NCBI GenBank assembly: GCA_020793555.1
Contig: DQIO01000322.1
Span: forward strand, 1-22,533
From: Methanosarcinaceae archaeon
Lineage (GTDB): Archaea; Halobacteriota; Methanosarcinia; Methanosarcinales; Methanosarcinaceae
DNA length: 22,533 nt
Reading direction: 5' to 3'
Part shown: positions 1-10,936 of the stretch, piece by piece
Numbering within the stretch: the first letter of the stretch is position 1
Layout: each line of letters opens with the position of its first letter
Made by a program: the position numbers and the translations under genes
Notes under the pieces: generated by a model
Seen by the model: the letters and a program-made list of their open reading frames with translations, nothing else
Databases searched by the model: none
Told to the model about the DNA's origin: nothing

Positions 1-278
1 CGAACCACCACCACCCATGCCCCAAATATTCGTAATCCAGACAGAAGACCACCCATTCGAATGCGCGACTCCAAACCAAAAACCAACAAGAACACTACGG
101 CGCAGGAACAGCAACACTCTAAGATCAGGTCGGGTTTGCGATCGAAGACCTCAGGGAAAATGAAAAGATACTCTTCGAACTGTCAGGCAACAAAATGCAA
201 GGGAGGTATGCGCTCATCAAGATCAAAATCGGTGGGCAGAAGAAGAAAAAGAACTGGCTATTCTTTAAGCGGAAATGA
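1..278 (+). pseudogene. LigD-like 3'-phosphoesterase, broken C-terminal part
   Basis: The three forward frames together spell the end of a LigD-type DNA 3'-phosphoesterase domain (an end-healing enzyme acting on DNA 3' ends; stand-alone archaeal versions are known). Frame 2 gives FVIQTEDHPFECA near 29-67, resembling the family's 'EDHPLEYA' motif. Frame 3 then gives EHYGAGT near 96-116, matching 'EGxYGAGT', followed by a TAA at 120-122 where the family usually has Trp in 'WD'. After that stop, frame 3 reads DQVGFAIEDL, then FELSGNKMQGRYALIKI and NWLFFKRK, ending at TGA 276-278; this matches the family's 'L.GRFALV...WLLIK' ending. So at least one frameshift and one in-frame stop break it. The 5' part lies outside the window. 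Either a decayed gene or, less likely, sequence error. The family call rests on remembered motifs. Confidence 0.7.
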
Positions 279-496
279 GGGTTCTGCCGCTCATACATCC
301 CAAAGAAATGCCCCCATAGATCTATGAAATCCCCATATCCCTTAATTACAACAACAAACCCACCGCCAATTAGCTACACACAATCCGCAATCGCATCCCC
401 TCCGCGCGCGTACAGACCGGCGCATCTGTCAGTAAATATAAGTCTGGCACCGCAGTAAGAACAACAAACCGACGGCGCATTCCTGCGCTGATAACA
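279..496. other. Intergenic stretch, nothing recognised
   Basis: About 220 bases lie between the broken phosphoesterase gene and the end of the minus-strand ATP synthase operon. I see no convincing gene, RNA or strong terminator hairpin. A 62-codon minus-strand reading frame (370-558) runs into it, but it overlaps ahaG in another frame and looks like chance. The operon's transcript presumably ends here. Confidence 0.5.
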
Positions 497-685
497 TCAC
501 TCAAAATAAAACGAAATCTCAGAATAAATAATAAAATACCCCAAAACCAGCATCGCAAGTGAGATCAGCCATGCCCACCTGAGTATGCGTGCAAGATTTT
601 CGGGTCTGGAGATACGAAGTATGAATCTCTCAGCCAAGTTTAATCTTAAATTTGGACCCGGCTGATCATTAGATTCAGGCTGCAT
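497..685 (-). CDS. ahaG: Small membrane protein at end of A-type ATP synthase operon (AhaG-like)
   Basis: This is a 62-residue protein. The N-terminal part is polar (MQPESNDQPGPN), followed by a basic amphipathic stretch at about 13-37 and one hydrophobic segment at about 38-57 (WAWLISLAMLVLGYFIIY), so a single-pass membrane protein is expected. It starts 21 bases after the ahaD stop on the same strand, so it is the last gene of the operon. Published Methanosarcina aha operons end with a small gene, ahaG, of similar size after ahaD; its role in the enzyme is not established. The match here is by position, size and one membrane span, not by alignment. The Shine-Dalgarno site is weak, so translation may depend on ahaD. 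Confidence 0.7.
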   Translation of the reverse strand: MQPESNDQPGPNLRLNLAERFILRISRPENLARILRWAWLISLAMLVLGYFIIYSEISFYFE

Positions 686-706
686 AATAATTGTTCTATG
701 TTATAC

Positions 707-1327
707 TTATGATTTTTTGATTCTCTTGAGCCGGAACGTGTTCTCACGTTCCATCTCTTCAAGACGCAGTTGAATAAAGACCATTGCCTCAGTAAGTTCG
801 GGAATGACCTTGAACTCAAGAGCATTAACACGCCTTTTTGTCTTCTCGATATCATCAAGAAGTCTCTTCATGGTCGTCTCGATCTCGGCTGCAAGAATAA
901 TCTTCTCAACAAGAATCTCATACGAATCTGCCGCCTCATCGATATAGGAACTTGTTCCAAGTACACCATATCCACGCTTGTTAATGGCTTTGCGTATACT
1001 GGATGATTCGATCTTTGGAACAACAACACCCATGATATTATGACTCTCAACCTCAATCTGTGGCGCATCCTTCAATGCAAACGCAGTAGATTTTACAGTA
1101 ATAGTACCTTCCACTGACTTTGCAATGCCGATCTTTTCAGAAGCTTCCGTAAAGGAAGCATCTAACTCAGACCGAACATCCTTAGCCTTGTTTAGAATCT
1201 CAAAAAACTCAAGGATCAGACCATCTCGCTTCATCTTAAGCAGCTTGTGACCACTCTCGGAAAGCTTGATCTTCTTCTTAAGCTCAATAAGCTCAGATCG
1301 TGTTGGTTTTACATCATTTACGCCCAT
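707..1327 (-). CDS. ahaD: A-type ATP synthase subunit D (central stalk)
   Basis: This is the 206-residue rotor-shaft subunit D of the A1AO ATP synthase (V-type D/F-type gamma analogue). It links the A3B3 catalytic head to the membrane ring together with F and C. The N-terminus (VKPTRSELIELKKKIKLSES, residues 6-25, then GHKLLKMKRDGL) is the characteristic D-subunit start, and long N- and C-terminal helices form the coiled coil. Length is normal for the family. The ATG at 1327 has GAGTGAT a few bases upstream. It lies 30 bases after the ahaB stop, the second-largest gap in the operon. No truncation or unusual residue was noticed. Confidence 0.96.
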   Translation of the reverse strand: MGVNDVKPTRSELIELKKKIKLSESGHKLLKMKRDGLILEFFEILNKAKDVRSELDASFTEASEKIGIAKSVEGTITVKSTAFALKDAPQIEVESHNIMGVVVPKIESSSIRKAINKRGYGVLGTSSYIDEAADSYEILVEKIILAAEIETTMKRLLDDIEKTKRRVNALEFKVIPELTEAMVFIQLRLEEMERENTFRLKRIKKS

Positions 1328-1357
1328 ATTGCATCACTCATGTTTAAACCTACAAAC

Positions 1358-2746
1358 CTACTCGCTTTTGGCTTTGTGTGCAGGATGATATTTTTCGATG
1401 AACTGATTATCAATCCTGGCAAGTTGTGATTCAGGAAGTTCTGACAAAATATCCCATGCAATTCTCAGGGTGTCGTCTATAATATGACGATCCTCATCCC
1501 TGCTCTGTCGCACGAACCTGTCTTCGAACAGATCAGCAAACTCAAGAACCTTCTGGTCCCTCTCAGACAATGCATCCTTACCAACAATTGCCACAAGTCC
1601 TCTCATGTCACGACCTTCCGCATACAATGCATACATCTGGTCAGACACTGCTTTGTGATCATCTCTTGTCTTGCCTTCACCAATACCCGAATTCATAAGA
1701 CGGGAAAGTGATGGCAATACATTGATCGGTGGGTAGATACCCTTCATGTGAAGTTCTCTTGAAACCACGATCTGCCCTTCAGTAATGTATCCTGAAAGAT
1801 CAGGAATAGGGTGAGTAATATCGTCACCGGGCATTGTAAGGATAGAGAATTGTGTAACTGATCCCTTCTTGCCTTTGATAACTCCTGCCCTCTCATACAA
1901 TGATGCAAGATCAGTGTACATGTATCCGGGATAACCACGTCTACCAGGCACCTCTTCACGAGCTGCACCCATCTGGCGCAATGCCTCACAGTAGTTAGTG
2001 ATATCAGTCAGGATAACAAGAACATGCATATCATGCTCATATGCAAGGTATTCGGCAGCCGTAAGCGCCATTCTTGGAGTAATCAAACGTTCGACCGCAG
2101 GGTCGTCTGCAAGGTTAAGGAAAACAACAGCCCGCTCAAGCGCACCTGTCTTCTCGAAATCCTCCATGAAATACTGGGCTTCTTCATTAGTAATACCCAT
2201 TGCAGCAAATACTACTGCAAACGGTTCATCGGAACCCAATACCTTTGCCTGACGTGCAATCTGAAGTGCTATCTCATTATGTGGAAGACCCGCACCTGAG
2301 AAAATAGGGAGTTTCTGTCCCCTGACAAGTGTGTTGGTACCATCAATTGTTGAGATACCTGTCTGGATGAAATCCTCAGGTGGCATCCTTGAATATGGAT
2401 TCATTGATGCACCATTCACATCGATCCTGTCATCAGGAACAATTCTTGGTCCGCCATCGAGTGGTTCACCTGCACCTGAAAGGATTCTGCCGAGCATATC
2501 CTTTGCAACAGACAGCTTAATTGTCTCGCCTGTGAACACTACACCGGATTCGTCATTGAGTCCGCCGGTACCTTCGAATACCTGAACTACAACACTCTCT
2601 GCGGATGTATCAAGGACCTGTCCTCTTTTTGTCGTTCCGTCTGGAAGGTTGATATTAACAAGTTCACCAAATCCAACAGGTTCTGTCTTTTCGATAAAGA
2701 TCAGTGGTCCTGAAACTTCCGTAATCGTCTTGTATTCTTTGGTCAT
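1358..2746 (-). CDS. ahaB: A-type ATP synthase subunit B (regulatory nucleotide-binding subunit)
   Basis: This is the 462-residue non-catalytic B subunit that alternates with subunit A in the A3B3 head. The N-terminus ([18 protein letters not shown]) and the block [19 protein letters not shown], followed by [12 protein letters not shown], are diagnostic. As expected for B subunits there is no P-loop: the A-subunit GPFGSGKT position is replaced by [12 protein letters not shown]. The ATG at 2746 lies 2 bases after the ahaA stop, with a GGAGG inside the last ahaA codons as its Shine-Dalgarno site, so A and B are translationally linked. Full length. Confidence 0.98.
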   Translation of the reverse strand: MTKEYKTITEVSGPLIFIEKTEPVGFGELVNINLPDGTTKRGQVLDTSAESVVVQVFEGTGGLNDESGVVFTGETIKLSVAKDMLGRILSGAGEPLDGGPRIVPDDRIDVNGASMNPYSRMPPEDFIQTGISTIDGTNTLVRGQKLPIFSGAGLPHNEIALQIARQAKVLGSDEPFAVVFAAMGITNEEAQYFMEDFEKTGALERAVVFLNLADDPAVERLITPRMALTAAEYLAYEHDMHVLVILTDITNYCEALRQMGAAREEVPGRRGYPGYMYTDLASLYERAGVIKGKKGSVTQFSILTMPGDDITHPIPDLSGYITEGQIVVSRELHMKGIYPPINVLPSLSRLMNSGIGEGKTRDDHKAVSDQMYALYAEGRDMRGLVAIVGKDALSERDQKVLEFADLFEDRFVRQSRDEDRHIIDDTLRIAWDILSELPESQLARIDNQFIEKYHPAHKAKSE

Positions 2747-2748
2747 GT

Positions 2749-4485
2749 TTATTTGCCTCCGAGTTTCGCAAATTCTTCATCCATCTTGGTCATGACGGTA
2801 TTAAGCGCAGATTCGAAATCCTCTTCGAACTTAACTTTTGCAAGTTCATCCTTTGATTCAACAGCTATAATATCGCCCATCGGAACACCGGATTCAAGTG
2901 CTGCATTTGCCATTTCACCATACCTGGAGATTGCTTTTAGCAACTTGTACTGCTTGTCAAATGGACAGAAAGTATCAACCGGATGGAATGCATTCTGCTG
3001 AAGGAAATATTCACGCACCATACGTGCAATCTCAAGTGTCAACTGCTGGTCTTCGGGAAGTGCGTCAGAACCTACAAGTTGTACAATTTCCTGAAGTTCG
3101 GATTCCTGCTGCAAAAGGTCCATAGCATTGTCACGAAGGTCTATCCAGTCAGGTGCAACGTTCTCTGTGAACCAATCTGCAAGTCCCTGAGTGTATAAAC
3201 TGTAACTGGTTAACCAGTTTATGGATGGGAAATGTCTCCTCTGTGAGAGCTTTGCATCCAGTGCCCAAAATACCTTCACAATACGAAGTGTGTTCTGGGT
3301 AACAGGTTCTGAGAAGTCACCACCAGGCGGTGAAACCGCACCGATAACTGTGATCGAACCATCAAAGCCGGCAAGTGAATGTACAGCACCTGCGCGCTCG
3401 TAGAATTCAGATAATCTTGCTGAAAGATATGCAGGATAACCTTCTTCACCAGGCATCTCTTCAAGTCTGGATGAGATTTCCCTCATTGATTCTGCCCATC
3501 TGGAAGTTGAATCTGCCATCAAGGATACATCGTATCCCATATCACGATAATATTCCGCAATCGTAATTCCTGTGTAAACAGACGCTTCACGTGCAGCCAC
3601 CGGCATATTGGATGTGTTTGCGATCAAAACAGTTCGCTCCATTAATGGACGTCCTGTCTTTGGATCCTCAAGCTCCGGGAACTCGTTAAGCACATCAGCC
3701 ATCTCGTTACCACGTTCTCCGCATCCTATGTAAACCACAATATCAGTGTCACTCCACTTTGCAAGCTGCTGCTGTGTAACAGTCTTTCCCGAACCAAACG
3801 GTCCCGGGATTGCAGCTGTACCGCCCTTTGCCACAGGGAACAATCCATCAAGGATTCTTTGCCCTGTGATCAATGGTTTGCTTGGCATGAGTTTTTTAGC
3901 CACAGGTCTTGGTGATCGTACTGACCATTTCTGCATCATTTGCAACTCAGTACCGTCTTCAAGCACACAAACCGTTTCTTCAACGGTAAATTCTCCGCTC
4001 TTAATGTCGGCCACAGTTCCGGATACATTCGGAGGCACCATGATCTTATGTTCGATTTTCATAGTCTCCTGTACAACACCGATCACTTCACCGCCTTTCA
4101 CTGAATCGCCGCTACTCACTGTGGGTTTGAACTCCCACTTCCTGTCACGGTCAAGTCCGTTTGCAGTAACACCTCTCTCAATGAAATCTCCCATCTTTTC
4201 CTGGAGTACCTTGAGAGGTCTCTGAATACCATCATAAATACTTTTTAAAAGTCCAGGTCCAAGTTCTACGGACAGAGACATCCCTGTGTTTTCCACAGGC
4301 TCGCCCGGCTTGATTCCTGATGTATCTTCATATACCTGGACCGTGGCTTTGTCGCCTTTGATCCTAATAACTTCGCCCATCAGCCCTTCATGACCGACCT
4401 TAACCACATCATACATCCTTGGTTTAATGCCGGTGATTGTGACAACAGGTCCTGCTACACGATAAATTTCACCTTTTACTTCCAC
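2749..4485 (-). CDS. ahaA: A-type ATP synthase catalytic subunit A
   Basis: This is the 578-residue catalytic subunit of the A1AO ATP synthase, making ATP in the cytoplasmic head. The P-loop GPFGSGKT is at residues 228-235, followed by the conserved GCGERGNEM and the block [20 protein letters not shown]. The bulge (non-homologous) region typical of A/V-type A subunits occupies about residues 110-190. There is no intein in the P-loop region, a site where some archaeal A subunits carry one. The start is GTG at 4485, chosen because AGGTG sits 8 bases upstream and the protein then begins [15 protein letters not shown] as in relatives. It overlaps the end of ahaF by 10 bases. Confidence 0.98.
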   Translation of the reverse strand: MEVKGEIYRVAGPVVTITGIKPRMYDVVKVGHEGLMGEVIRIKGDKATVQVYEDTSGIKPGEPVENTGMSLSVELGPGLLKSIYDGIQRPLKVLQEKMGDFIERGVTANGLDRDRKWEFKPTVSSGDSVKGGEVIGVVQETMKIEHKIMVPPNVSGTVADIKSGEFTVEETVCVLEDGTELQMMQKWSVRSPRPVAKKLMPSKPLITGQRILDGLFPVAKGGTAAIPGPFGSGKTVTQQQLAKWSDTDIVVYIGCGERGNEMADVLNEFPELEDPKTGRPLMERTVLIANTSNMPVAAREASVYTGITIAEYYRDMGYDVSLMADSTSRWAESMREISSRLEEMPGEEGYPAYLSARLSEFYERAGAVHSLAGFDGSITVIGAVSPPGGDFSEPVTQNTLRIVKVFWALDAKLSQRRHFPSINWLTSYSLYTQGLADWFTENVAPDWIDLRDNAMDLLQQESELQEIVQLVGSDALPEDQQLTLEIARMVREYFLQQNAFHPVDTFCPFDKQYKLLKAISRYGEMANAALESGVPMGDIIAVESKDELAKVKFEEDFESALNTVMTKMDEEFAKLGGK

Positions 4486-4775
4486 AGATCAACACCTACT
4501 GATTGTTTTATTTTGTCTCTTAAATTCGAACTTTCGCCCGTGCCGCCAAGAGTCACAATTGTTGGCTCAACAGACTCGTTGAGCGTATCTCTCAATATTT
4601 CCGGCAATTTGTTAATATCATCATCATGCATCACAATAATTCCGATATCGGAATCATTGAATGCCCCATTAACAGTAGATTCCAACTCATCATCACTGAC
4701 CTCGAATATCTTTTTGACACCCGCCAGCCTGAATCCTGTTACAAATTCACTGTCTCCGATCACTGCTAATTCCAT
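4476..4775 (-). CDS. ahaF: A-type ATP synthase subunit F
   Basis: This is the 99-residue subunit F, a small Rossmann-like protein that binds the central stalk with D. The start [19 protein letters not shown] and the block [15 protein letters not shown] are typical of the family (V-type F / A-type F). Its ATG shares one base with the ahaC stop (TGATG), with GGTGAT upstream, and its stop overlaps the GTG of ahaA. It is therefore translationally coupled on both sides. Normal length. Confidence 0.95.
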   Translation of the reverse strand: MELAVIGDSEFVTGFRLAGVKKIFEVSDDELESTVNGAFNDSDIGIIVMHDDDINKLPEILRDTLNESVEPTIVTLGGTGESSNLRDKIKQSVGVDLWK

Positions 4776-5848
4776 CAGATCACCAACTGGTTCTTGATTA
4801 TCTCATCACTGAGGTTTGCTGCTTTACCTCTTGTGATTATCCGCAAATTGTTTACCTCATTCCTTTTACTGATAATATAATCCATTATTGGTACAATTGA
4901 AAGCGGATAAACATGTGAGAAACTCGATGCAGATTTTAAGCTATGTTTGATCAATTGTGTTTCCACATTGATCAATGAATCTGTATCCGAATTCACAGCA
5001 TCTGATATCGAATCCCAAAACGAATATTGATCAAGTGCCTGAATAAAATCATTATAGGAAAGCGGCAATAATTTCTGAATATTATTTGTGCTCAATTCAA
5101 GACCGCCATCAATGATCAGATCAACAATCTCATCCTGACTGACTCCTGCTTTTTTCAATCTGAACAATGTTTTAATATTCTTTATATCGATTTCAGTCCT
5201 GATGAATTTTGCAAATAGTTTGCGATCTTTTGATTTTGATTTACTGATTACATTGAAAAGGCCATTGTAATATATTTTATCCAATCTGTTCTCAATGTCA
5301 GAAAGGTTAGTTTCATCATATTCCTTTAATATTGAATAATATTCAGTGCCCTCAAGCACTGATATAACTTCACTATACGATTGTTTACCTGCAAGTTCTG
5401 ACAAAAACGTGTAACTTAACTGACCTGCTGAAACAAATGCTTCCTTTATCTCATCTGTGGATGCATTGTAATATTTCCCTCGAAGAAGTGTTTTGATGTT
5501 CCAGATATCATAATTCCTCAAGTATTCAGTGATCAAATGATTTGGTTCACCTTCTGATATCTTTATCAATTTCGTGAACGTCTCTGCAAGGTTCCGGTTT
5601 AATCCATGTTCTATCAGATCCACACCGCTGTATGTTCTTGCCAACTCATCAATTTCCCGCTTATATTCAGTTTCCTGAATAAATCGGGTGATCTCACTTA
5701 TTCCCATATTCATAAGTCTTGGATATGTTTCTTTCGGAACAAGTTTACTTTTCATTGCACGAACGCGTGTCGCCAGATACGCATAGTTAGAGGTACCTTT
5801 GTATTGCGATGACTTGCCTTTATTCTTGAATTTCTGCAAAAGCCGCAT
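4775..5848 (-). CDS. ahaC: A-type ATP synthase subunit C (stalk/ring connector, V-type d analogue)
   Basis: This is subunit C, the funnel-like protein that sits on the c ring and connects it to the central stalk; 357 residues from the chosen start. It has [16 protein letters not shown] near the N-terminus, the repeated helical pattern [13 protein letters not shown] / [16 protein letters not shown], and a basic C-terminal region ([11 protein letters not shown]), all typical of the family. I chose the ATG at 5848 rather than the in-frame TTG at 5863 because GGTGAT lies about 6 bases before that ATG. From that ATG, the gene starts 8 bases after the ahaE stop. No anomalies seen. Confidence 0.93.
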   Translation of the reverse strand: MRLLQKFKNKGKSSQYKGTSNYAYLATRVRAMKSKLVPKETYPRLMNMGISEITRFIQETEYKREIDELARTYSGVDLIEHGLNRNLAETFTKLIKISEGEPNHLITEYLRNYDIWNIKTLLRGKYYNASTDEIKEAFVSAGQLSYTFLSELAGKQSYSEVISVLEGTEYYSILKEYDETNLSDIENRLDKIYYNGLFNVISKSKSKDRKLFAKFIRTEIDIKNIKTLFRLKKAGVSQDEIVDLIIDGGLELSTNNIQKLLPLSYNDFIQALDQYSFWDSISDAVNSDTDSLINVETQLIKHSLKSASSFSHVYPLSIVPIMDYIISKRNEVNNLRIITRGKAANLSDEIIKNQLVI

Positions 5849-5855
5849 TTTGACA

Positions 5856-6407
5856 TCACCCAAATAAAATGTCAGATATTTGTTTCATGGACTTATCATT
5901 TGCACTCTTAAGAATGATGTCGTATGTATAATCCAGTCTAATAGTACCATCTTCATTCTCTATCACTACACCACCGATACAATCAATATTACCGGCATAT
6001 ACAAGTGAAGAAAGTTTTGTAACGAGTTTTTCAGAATCCTTATTTGAGTATATCTTAGCCCCGCTGCCTTGATATTTGTCAATAATTGCTTTCAATAGTT
6101 CTTTATTTTTTGAAGATGGTAGATTTGCGATTAGATCAGTCGTCCGGCTATAGACATTATCAAGTACTTCTTTGCGTGCATTAAGCATTTTGCGTTTAAC
6201 TTCCAGATTTGCACTGGAGATCTCCTGCTGTCTTAATTTCTTGATATCATCTTCAGATTTTGCAAGCTTGTCACCCATGACCTTTTTTGCACTCTGCCTG
6301 GCTTCATCCAATATATTGGATACTTCAGCATCAGCTTCAGCATTTATCCTGGACACTTCAACTTGTGAAACATCCATGATATCTTTTACAACTGTTTCAA
6401 GTCCCAT
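5856..6407 (-). CDS. ahaE: A-type ATP synthase subunit E (peripheral stalk)
   Basis: This is the 183-residue subunit E, which pairs with subunit H to form the peripheral stalks holding the A3B3 head to the membrane subunit I. The N-terminal half (about 1-90) is a charged, alanine-rich helix suited to a coiled coil (INAEADAEVSNILDEARQ), and the C-terminal half is the globular head-binding domain, with GGVVIENEDGTIRLDYTYD as the recognisable block. The ATG at 6407 has AGGTG 8 bases upstream. It follows ahaK after a 50-base gap that contains a strong hairpin. Confidence 0.94.
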   Translation of the reverse strand: MGLETVVKDIMDVSQVEVSRINAEADAEVSNILDEARQSAKKVMGDKLAKSEDDIKKLRQQEISSANLEVKRKMLNARKEVLDNVYSRTTDLIANLPSSKNKELLKAIIDKYQGSGAKIYSNKDSEKLVTKLSSLVYAGNIDCIGGVVIENEDGTIRLDYTYDIILKSANDKSMKQISDILFG

Positions 6408-6426
6408 GGCTTTACACCTTTAATAA

Positions 6427-6453
6427 ATTTAAGAGCGGCAAATGCTCTTAAAT
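6427..6453 (-). promoter_or_regulatory. Intercistronic hairpin between c-subunit gene and ahaE
   Basis: A perfect 10-bp inverted repeat (ATTTAAGAGC / GCTCTTAAAT) with a 7-base loop lies between the ahaK stop (6458-6460) and the ahaE Shine-Dalgarno site. In the minus-strand transcript it folds directly after the c-subunit reading frame. It has no long U run behind it, so it is not an obvious full terminator. A role in mRNA stability or partial attenuation is inferred. Confidence 0.7.
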
Positions 6454-6457
6454 CAAA

Positions 6458-8625
<2,168 letters not shown>

Positions 8626-8633
<8 letters not shown>

Positions 8634-8952
8634 GTATTGCCCTCTCAAATTCAGAAACTAAGTGATCTCCGGCCTTGTCCACATTTGATTGTGCTTTTTC
8701 AACAATAGCCTTAGCGTCGCTCTCACTGTCATCTATGATCTTTAATTTTTCTTCTTTGATGGTCGCTTCCGCAGACTTCAAAGCTCTCTGAACAGACTCG
8801 TGCGCATCAATCTCGGCCTGTTTAACGATCTCTCTTGCCTCTGCCCTGGCATTTGTAATGCGTTCGCTCTTATTTTTAGCAGCATCATCCACAATATTCC
8901 TTGCGTTTTCTTCTGCTTTTTTGATTTCAGATAAGATCTCATTTTTAGCCAT
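8626..8952 (-). CDS. ahaH: A-type ATP synthase subunit H (peripheral stalk)
   Basis: This is the 108-residue first gene of the operon. The protein is almost entirely charged and alanine-rich helix ([20 protein letters not shown] and onward), as expected for subunit H, the coiled-coil partner of subunit E in the peripheral stalk. The ATG at 8952 has GAGGA about 6 bases upstream. Its stop overlaps the start of ahaI. It marks the promoter-proximal end of the ATP synthase operon. Confidence 0.93.
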
Positions 8953-9313
8953 GAAAATCCTCGTTGTATAATATCAATTAATATAATCAAATAATTTAAT
9001 CCATTCCTATTGCGAAGATAGATATAAGTCCTTCGGTATTAGTGATACTGTATGCGATATTGTTAATGATTTATCGTTCCAAACCATGGGCTTTTTGATA
9101 GTACATAATTTATAGAATTATATAATTTGAGTTAATCCGAACGTTAGCGAAAATTATCTTGTAGCGTTATTATAAACACGAATTCACAATATATGGATTT
9201 AACAGTGTTTTGTTATCGGTCTTGTATATTTTATGCACATGCGCGCAAGTATTATATATTTAATAGGGCATATACGCTAAATGTAAACTAAACTTCATAT
9301 TATGGGGTAAATC
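8953..9313. promoter_or_regulatory. Divergent promoter region, ATP synthase operon / htpX
   Basis: This AT-rich 361-base region separates ahaH (minus) from htpX (plus). For htpX a good archaeal TATA box, TTATATATTT, is at 9252-9261, giving an expected start near 9280 and a leader of about 30 bases. For the aha operon the best-placed TATA-like site on minus is ACTTATATCTA near 9018-9029, giving a leader of roughly 45 bases; a second candidate lies inside the repeated element at 9101-9143, which would give a leader of more than 100 bases. Assignments are by eye. Confidence 0.6.
9101..9143 (-). repeat. 43-bp shared upstream element, copy 1
   Basis: This stretch matches 20732-20774 at 38 of 43 positions without gaps. 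Its core is an imperfect palindrome around ATAATTTATAGAATTAT followed by GAGTTAAT and CGAACG. Both copies lie upstream of minus-strand operons (aha here, ablAB at the other site) in the same orientation. The core is TATA-like, so it may be a promoter/operator module or a dispersed repeat carrying one. Confidence 0.75.
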
Positions 9314-10171
9314 ATGAACAATATGTTTAAAACAACTATTCTGTTAGCATCTCTTACCGGACTGTTAGTTTTAGTCGGGCGCGCCGTTGGTGGTCCGGGC
9401 GGCATGATAATTGCTTTTGTGTTTGCAGTTGTAATGAACTTTGGAAGTTATTGGTACAGCGACAAGATCGTTCTTAAGATGTATAAAGCAAAGGAAGTCA
9501 CTGAATCTGAACAACCCCAGTTGTACAAGGTTGTTTATAATCTTGCAATGCGTGCACATATTCCTATGCCTAAAGTGTACATCGTTGAAACTTCAATGCC
9601 AAATGCTTTCGCGACAGGACGCGACCCCAAACATGCAGCTGTTGCTGCTACAACCGGAATACTTGACCTTCTGGACAATGAAGAACTTGAAGGCGTGCTT
9701 GCACACGAACTGGCGCATGTCAAAAACCGCGACACCCTGATCAGTGCTGTTGCAGCGACAATTGCAGGTGTTATCACTATGGTTGCAATGATGGCACGCT
9801 GGGCTGCAATTTTCGGCGGCATTGGCGGTCGTGACAATAATGGCAGTTCAAATATTGTAGGATTTATTGTGCTTGCTGTATTGGCACCAATTGCAGCAAC
9901 GATCATCCAACTTGCAATTTCAAGATCACGTGAGTTTGCAGCAGACGCCGAAGGCGCACGCATATCCCAAAAACCATGGGCTCTTGCGAACGCCCTTGGA
10001 AAACTGGAATCTGGTGCACAGAATTACCGCCCAAGAAGAGGCGATGTGAAAGCATCTGAAAGCACGGCTCATATGTTTATCGTGAACCCGCTCAGGGGCA
10101 GCGCACTGATGTCACTCTTCAGGACTCATCCATTGACAGAAGAGAGAATACGCCGCCTTAATGCGATGTGA
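9314..10171 (+). CDS. htpX: HtpX-like membrane zinc metalloprotease (M48 family)
   Basis: This is a 285-residue M48 peptidase that degrades damaged membrane proteins. The zinc-binding HELAH motif is at residues 131-135 (catalytic Glu132), and the third ligand is probably Glu207 in [11 protein letters not shown]. Two hydrophobic segments near the N-terminus (about 7-26 and 30-48) and two more (about 140-165 and 180-203) place the active site at the inner membrane face. The start at 9314 has GGGGT about 6 bases upstream. Length and motif order are normal for archaeal HtpX. It stands alone, divergent from the ATP synthase operon. A generic heat- or stress-inducible role is known for the family; nothing here shows regulation beyond a TATA box. 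Confidence 0.93.
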   Translation: MNNMFKTTILLASLTGLLVLVGRAVGGPGGMIIAFVFAVVMNFGSYWYSDKIVLKMYKAKEVTESEQPQLYKVVYNLAMRAHIPMPKVYIVETSMPNAFATGRDPKHAAVAATTGILDLLDNEELEGVLAHELAHVKNRDTLISAVAATIAGVITMVAMMARWAAIFGGIGGRDNNGSSNIVGFIVLAVLAPIAATIIQLAISRSREFAADAEGARISQKPWALANALGKLESGAQNYRPRRGDVKASESTAHMFIVNPLRGSALMSLFRTHPLTEERIRRLNAM

Positions 10172-10173
10172 AA

Positions 10174-10237
10174 TTGATTTTAAGTTGATTTTAAGTTGAT
10201 TTTAAGTTGATTTTAAGTTGATTTTAAGTTGATTTTA
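10174..10237 (+). repeat. 11-bp tandem repeat (about 5.8 copies)
   Basis: The unit TTGATTTTAAG is repeated five times exactly, with a sixth partial copy, starting two bases after the htpX stop codon. It does not code in frame with htpX. The exact copies suggest recent slippage expansion. Confidence 0.95.
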
Positions 10238-10241
10238 GACG

Positions 10242-10317
10242 GGATTTACAGGATGGATCGGATTTGGACTTCGGTCTTTGATTATATCCTGTAAATCCAG
10301 TCAATCCTGTCCAAATC
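10242..10317. repeat. Nested inverted repeat (ggatttacaggat type)
   Basis: GGATTTACAGGAT at 10242-10254 pairs exactly with ATCCTGTAAATCC at 10286-10298 (13 bp). GATTTGGAC at 10261-10269 also pairs with GTCCAAATC at 10309-10317. The two pairings interleave, so only one can form at a time. A T7 run starts at 10318, so as plus-strand RNA the second pairing could act as a terminator for htpX. Similar short inverted modules recur at 11023-11160. Confidence 0.75.
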
Positions 10318-10331
10318 TTTTTTTGATTGTT

Positions 10332-10384
10332 ATTGGTGCCAAGTCAACAACACGCCGCAGGCGGCACATTTCGCCGCCACCAAT
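10332..10384. repeat. GC-rich nested hairpin (REP-like)
   Basis: ATTGGTG (10332-10338) pairs with CACCAAT (10378-10384), and inside it GGCGGC (10360-10365) pairs with GCCGCC (10373-10378). This GC-rich block stands out in an AT-rich gap. Related-looking GC hairpins preceded by CCAATGC occur at 17413-17430 and 22489-22512, suggesting a small dispersed family. Confidence 0.6.
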
Positions 10385-10501
10385 GAACTACAGGCTAATA
10401 TATGCCAAATTTATTGATAAATTTACTGTTTTTTAAGTCATTTAATTATAGTTATGGGATTGCAAATTATGCACTTTTTTGTAGGTTGGCGTTTATGGAA
10501 T

Positions 10502-10810
10502 ATGCAAATGCCTAAATATGGGGCTCTTCTTGCTGTTTTATCGAATCTTGAAAATGAGGATTATGGTAAAATCATTTTGTGTATTGTGGATTATTTTGAG
10601 TTGTTATTATAAAATATTACGGATGAAGAACTTCAGGAAGCAAGACAATTGATTAGAAAGTTTCCGCAACTTCCTTTAGTTAAGTCTGATGTGAGAAGAC
10701 CTGAGATCCTGAGGGATTTTATTATACTTGTTGAGGATGCGTATAAGGACGTGCATGATGCGGATATTAGCAGGTGGCTGTCTAACTTTATTGATACAGA
10801 TGCTAAATGA
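10502..10810 (+). pseudogene. Interrupted small hypothetical gene
   Basis: One frame from the ATG at 10502 reads 36 codons (MQMPKYGALLAVLSNLENED and on, ending YFELLL), meets TAA at 10610-10612, then continues open for 65 codons (starting NITDEELQEARQLIRKF) to TGA at 10808-10810. The two halves have similar composition and both look protein-like (charged helices, few rare residues), so a 102-codon gene broken by one stop is the simplest reading. I do not recognise the family. It lies in a repeat-rich, decaying 1-kb gap. Alternatively the downstream part alone could be a fragment. UAA is not known to be read through in methanogens, where pyrrolysine uses UAG. Confidence 0.5.
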
Positions 10811-10936
10811 CGCCATAGCCCTCGAAAGTTTATCTAATCGAAAAGTATAATTGTACGTTAGTTTTTACAATAATCGATGGTGTGCGAATTCAACAGATGT
10901 AAATTAGAACCGATTTCAAAAACAAAACTTTGAAAT

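Noticed and set aside
370..558. Minus-strand 62-codon frame near the end of the ATP synthase operon
   Set aside because: It starts inside ahaG in another frame, has no recognisable motif and no good start signal; ahaG is the better-supported gene.
3746..4225. Long open frame antisense to ahaA
   Set aside because: It is a codon-bias shadow of the catalytic subunit gene, with no motif and no promoter; similar shadows lie opposite hdrA and ahaI.
2749..4485. Intein in the ATP synthase A subunit
   Set aside because: The P-loop region is continuous and total length is 578 residues, normal for an intein-free protein.
10174..10237. CRISPR array
   Set aside because: The repeats are 11 bp and directly adjoining with no spacers, so they are a simple tandem repeat.
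10610..10612. Possible stop-codon readthrough (extra amino acid) in the small interrupted frame
   Set aside because: The codon is TAA; methanogen pyrrolysine insertion uses TAG, so decay is the simpler explanation.
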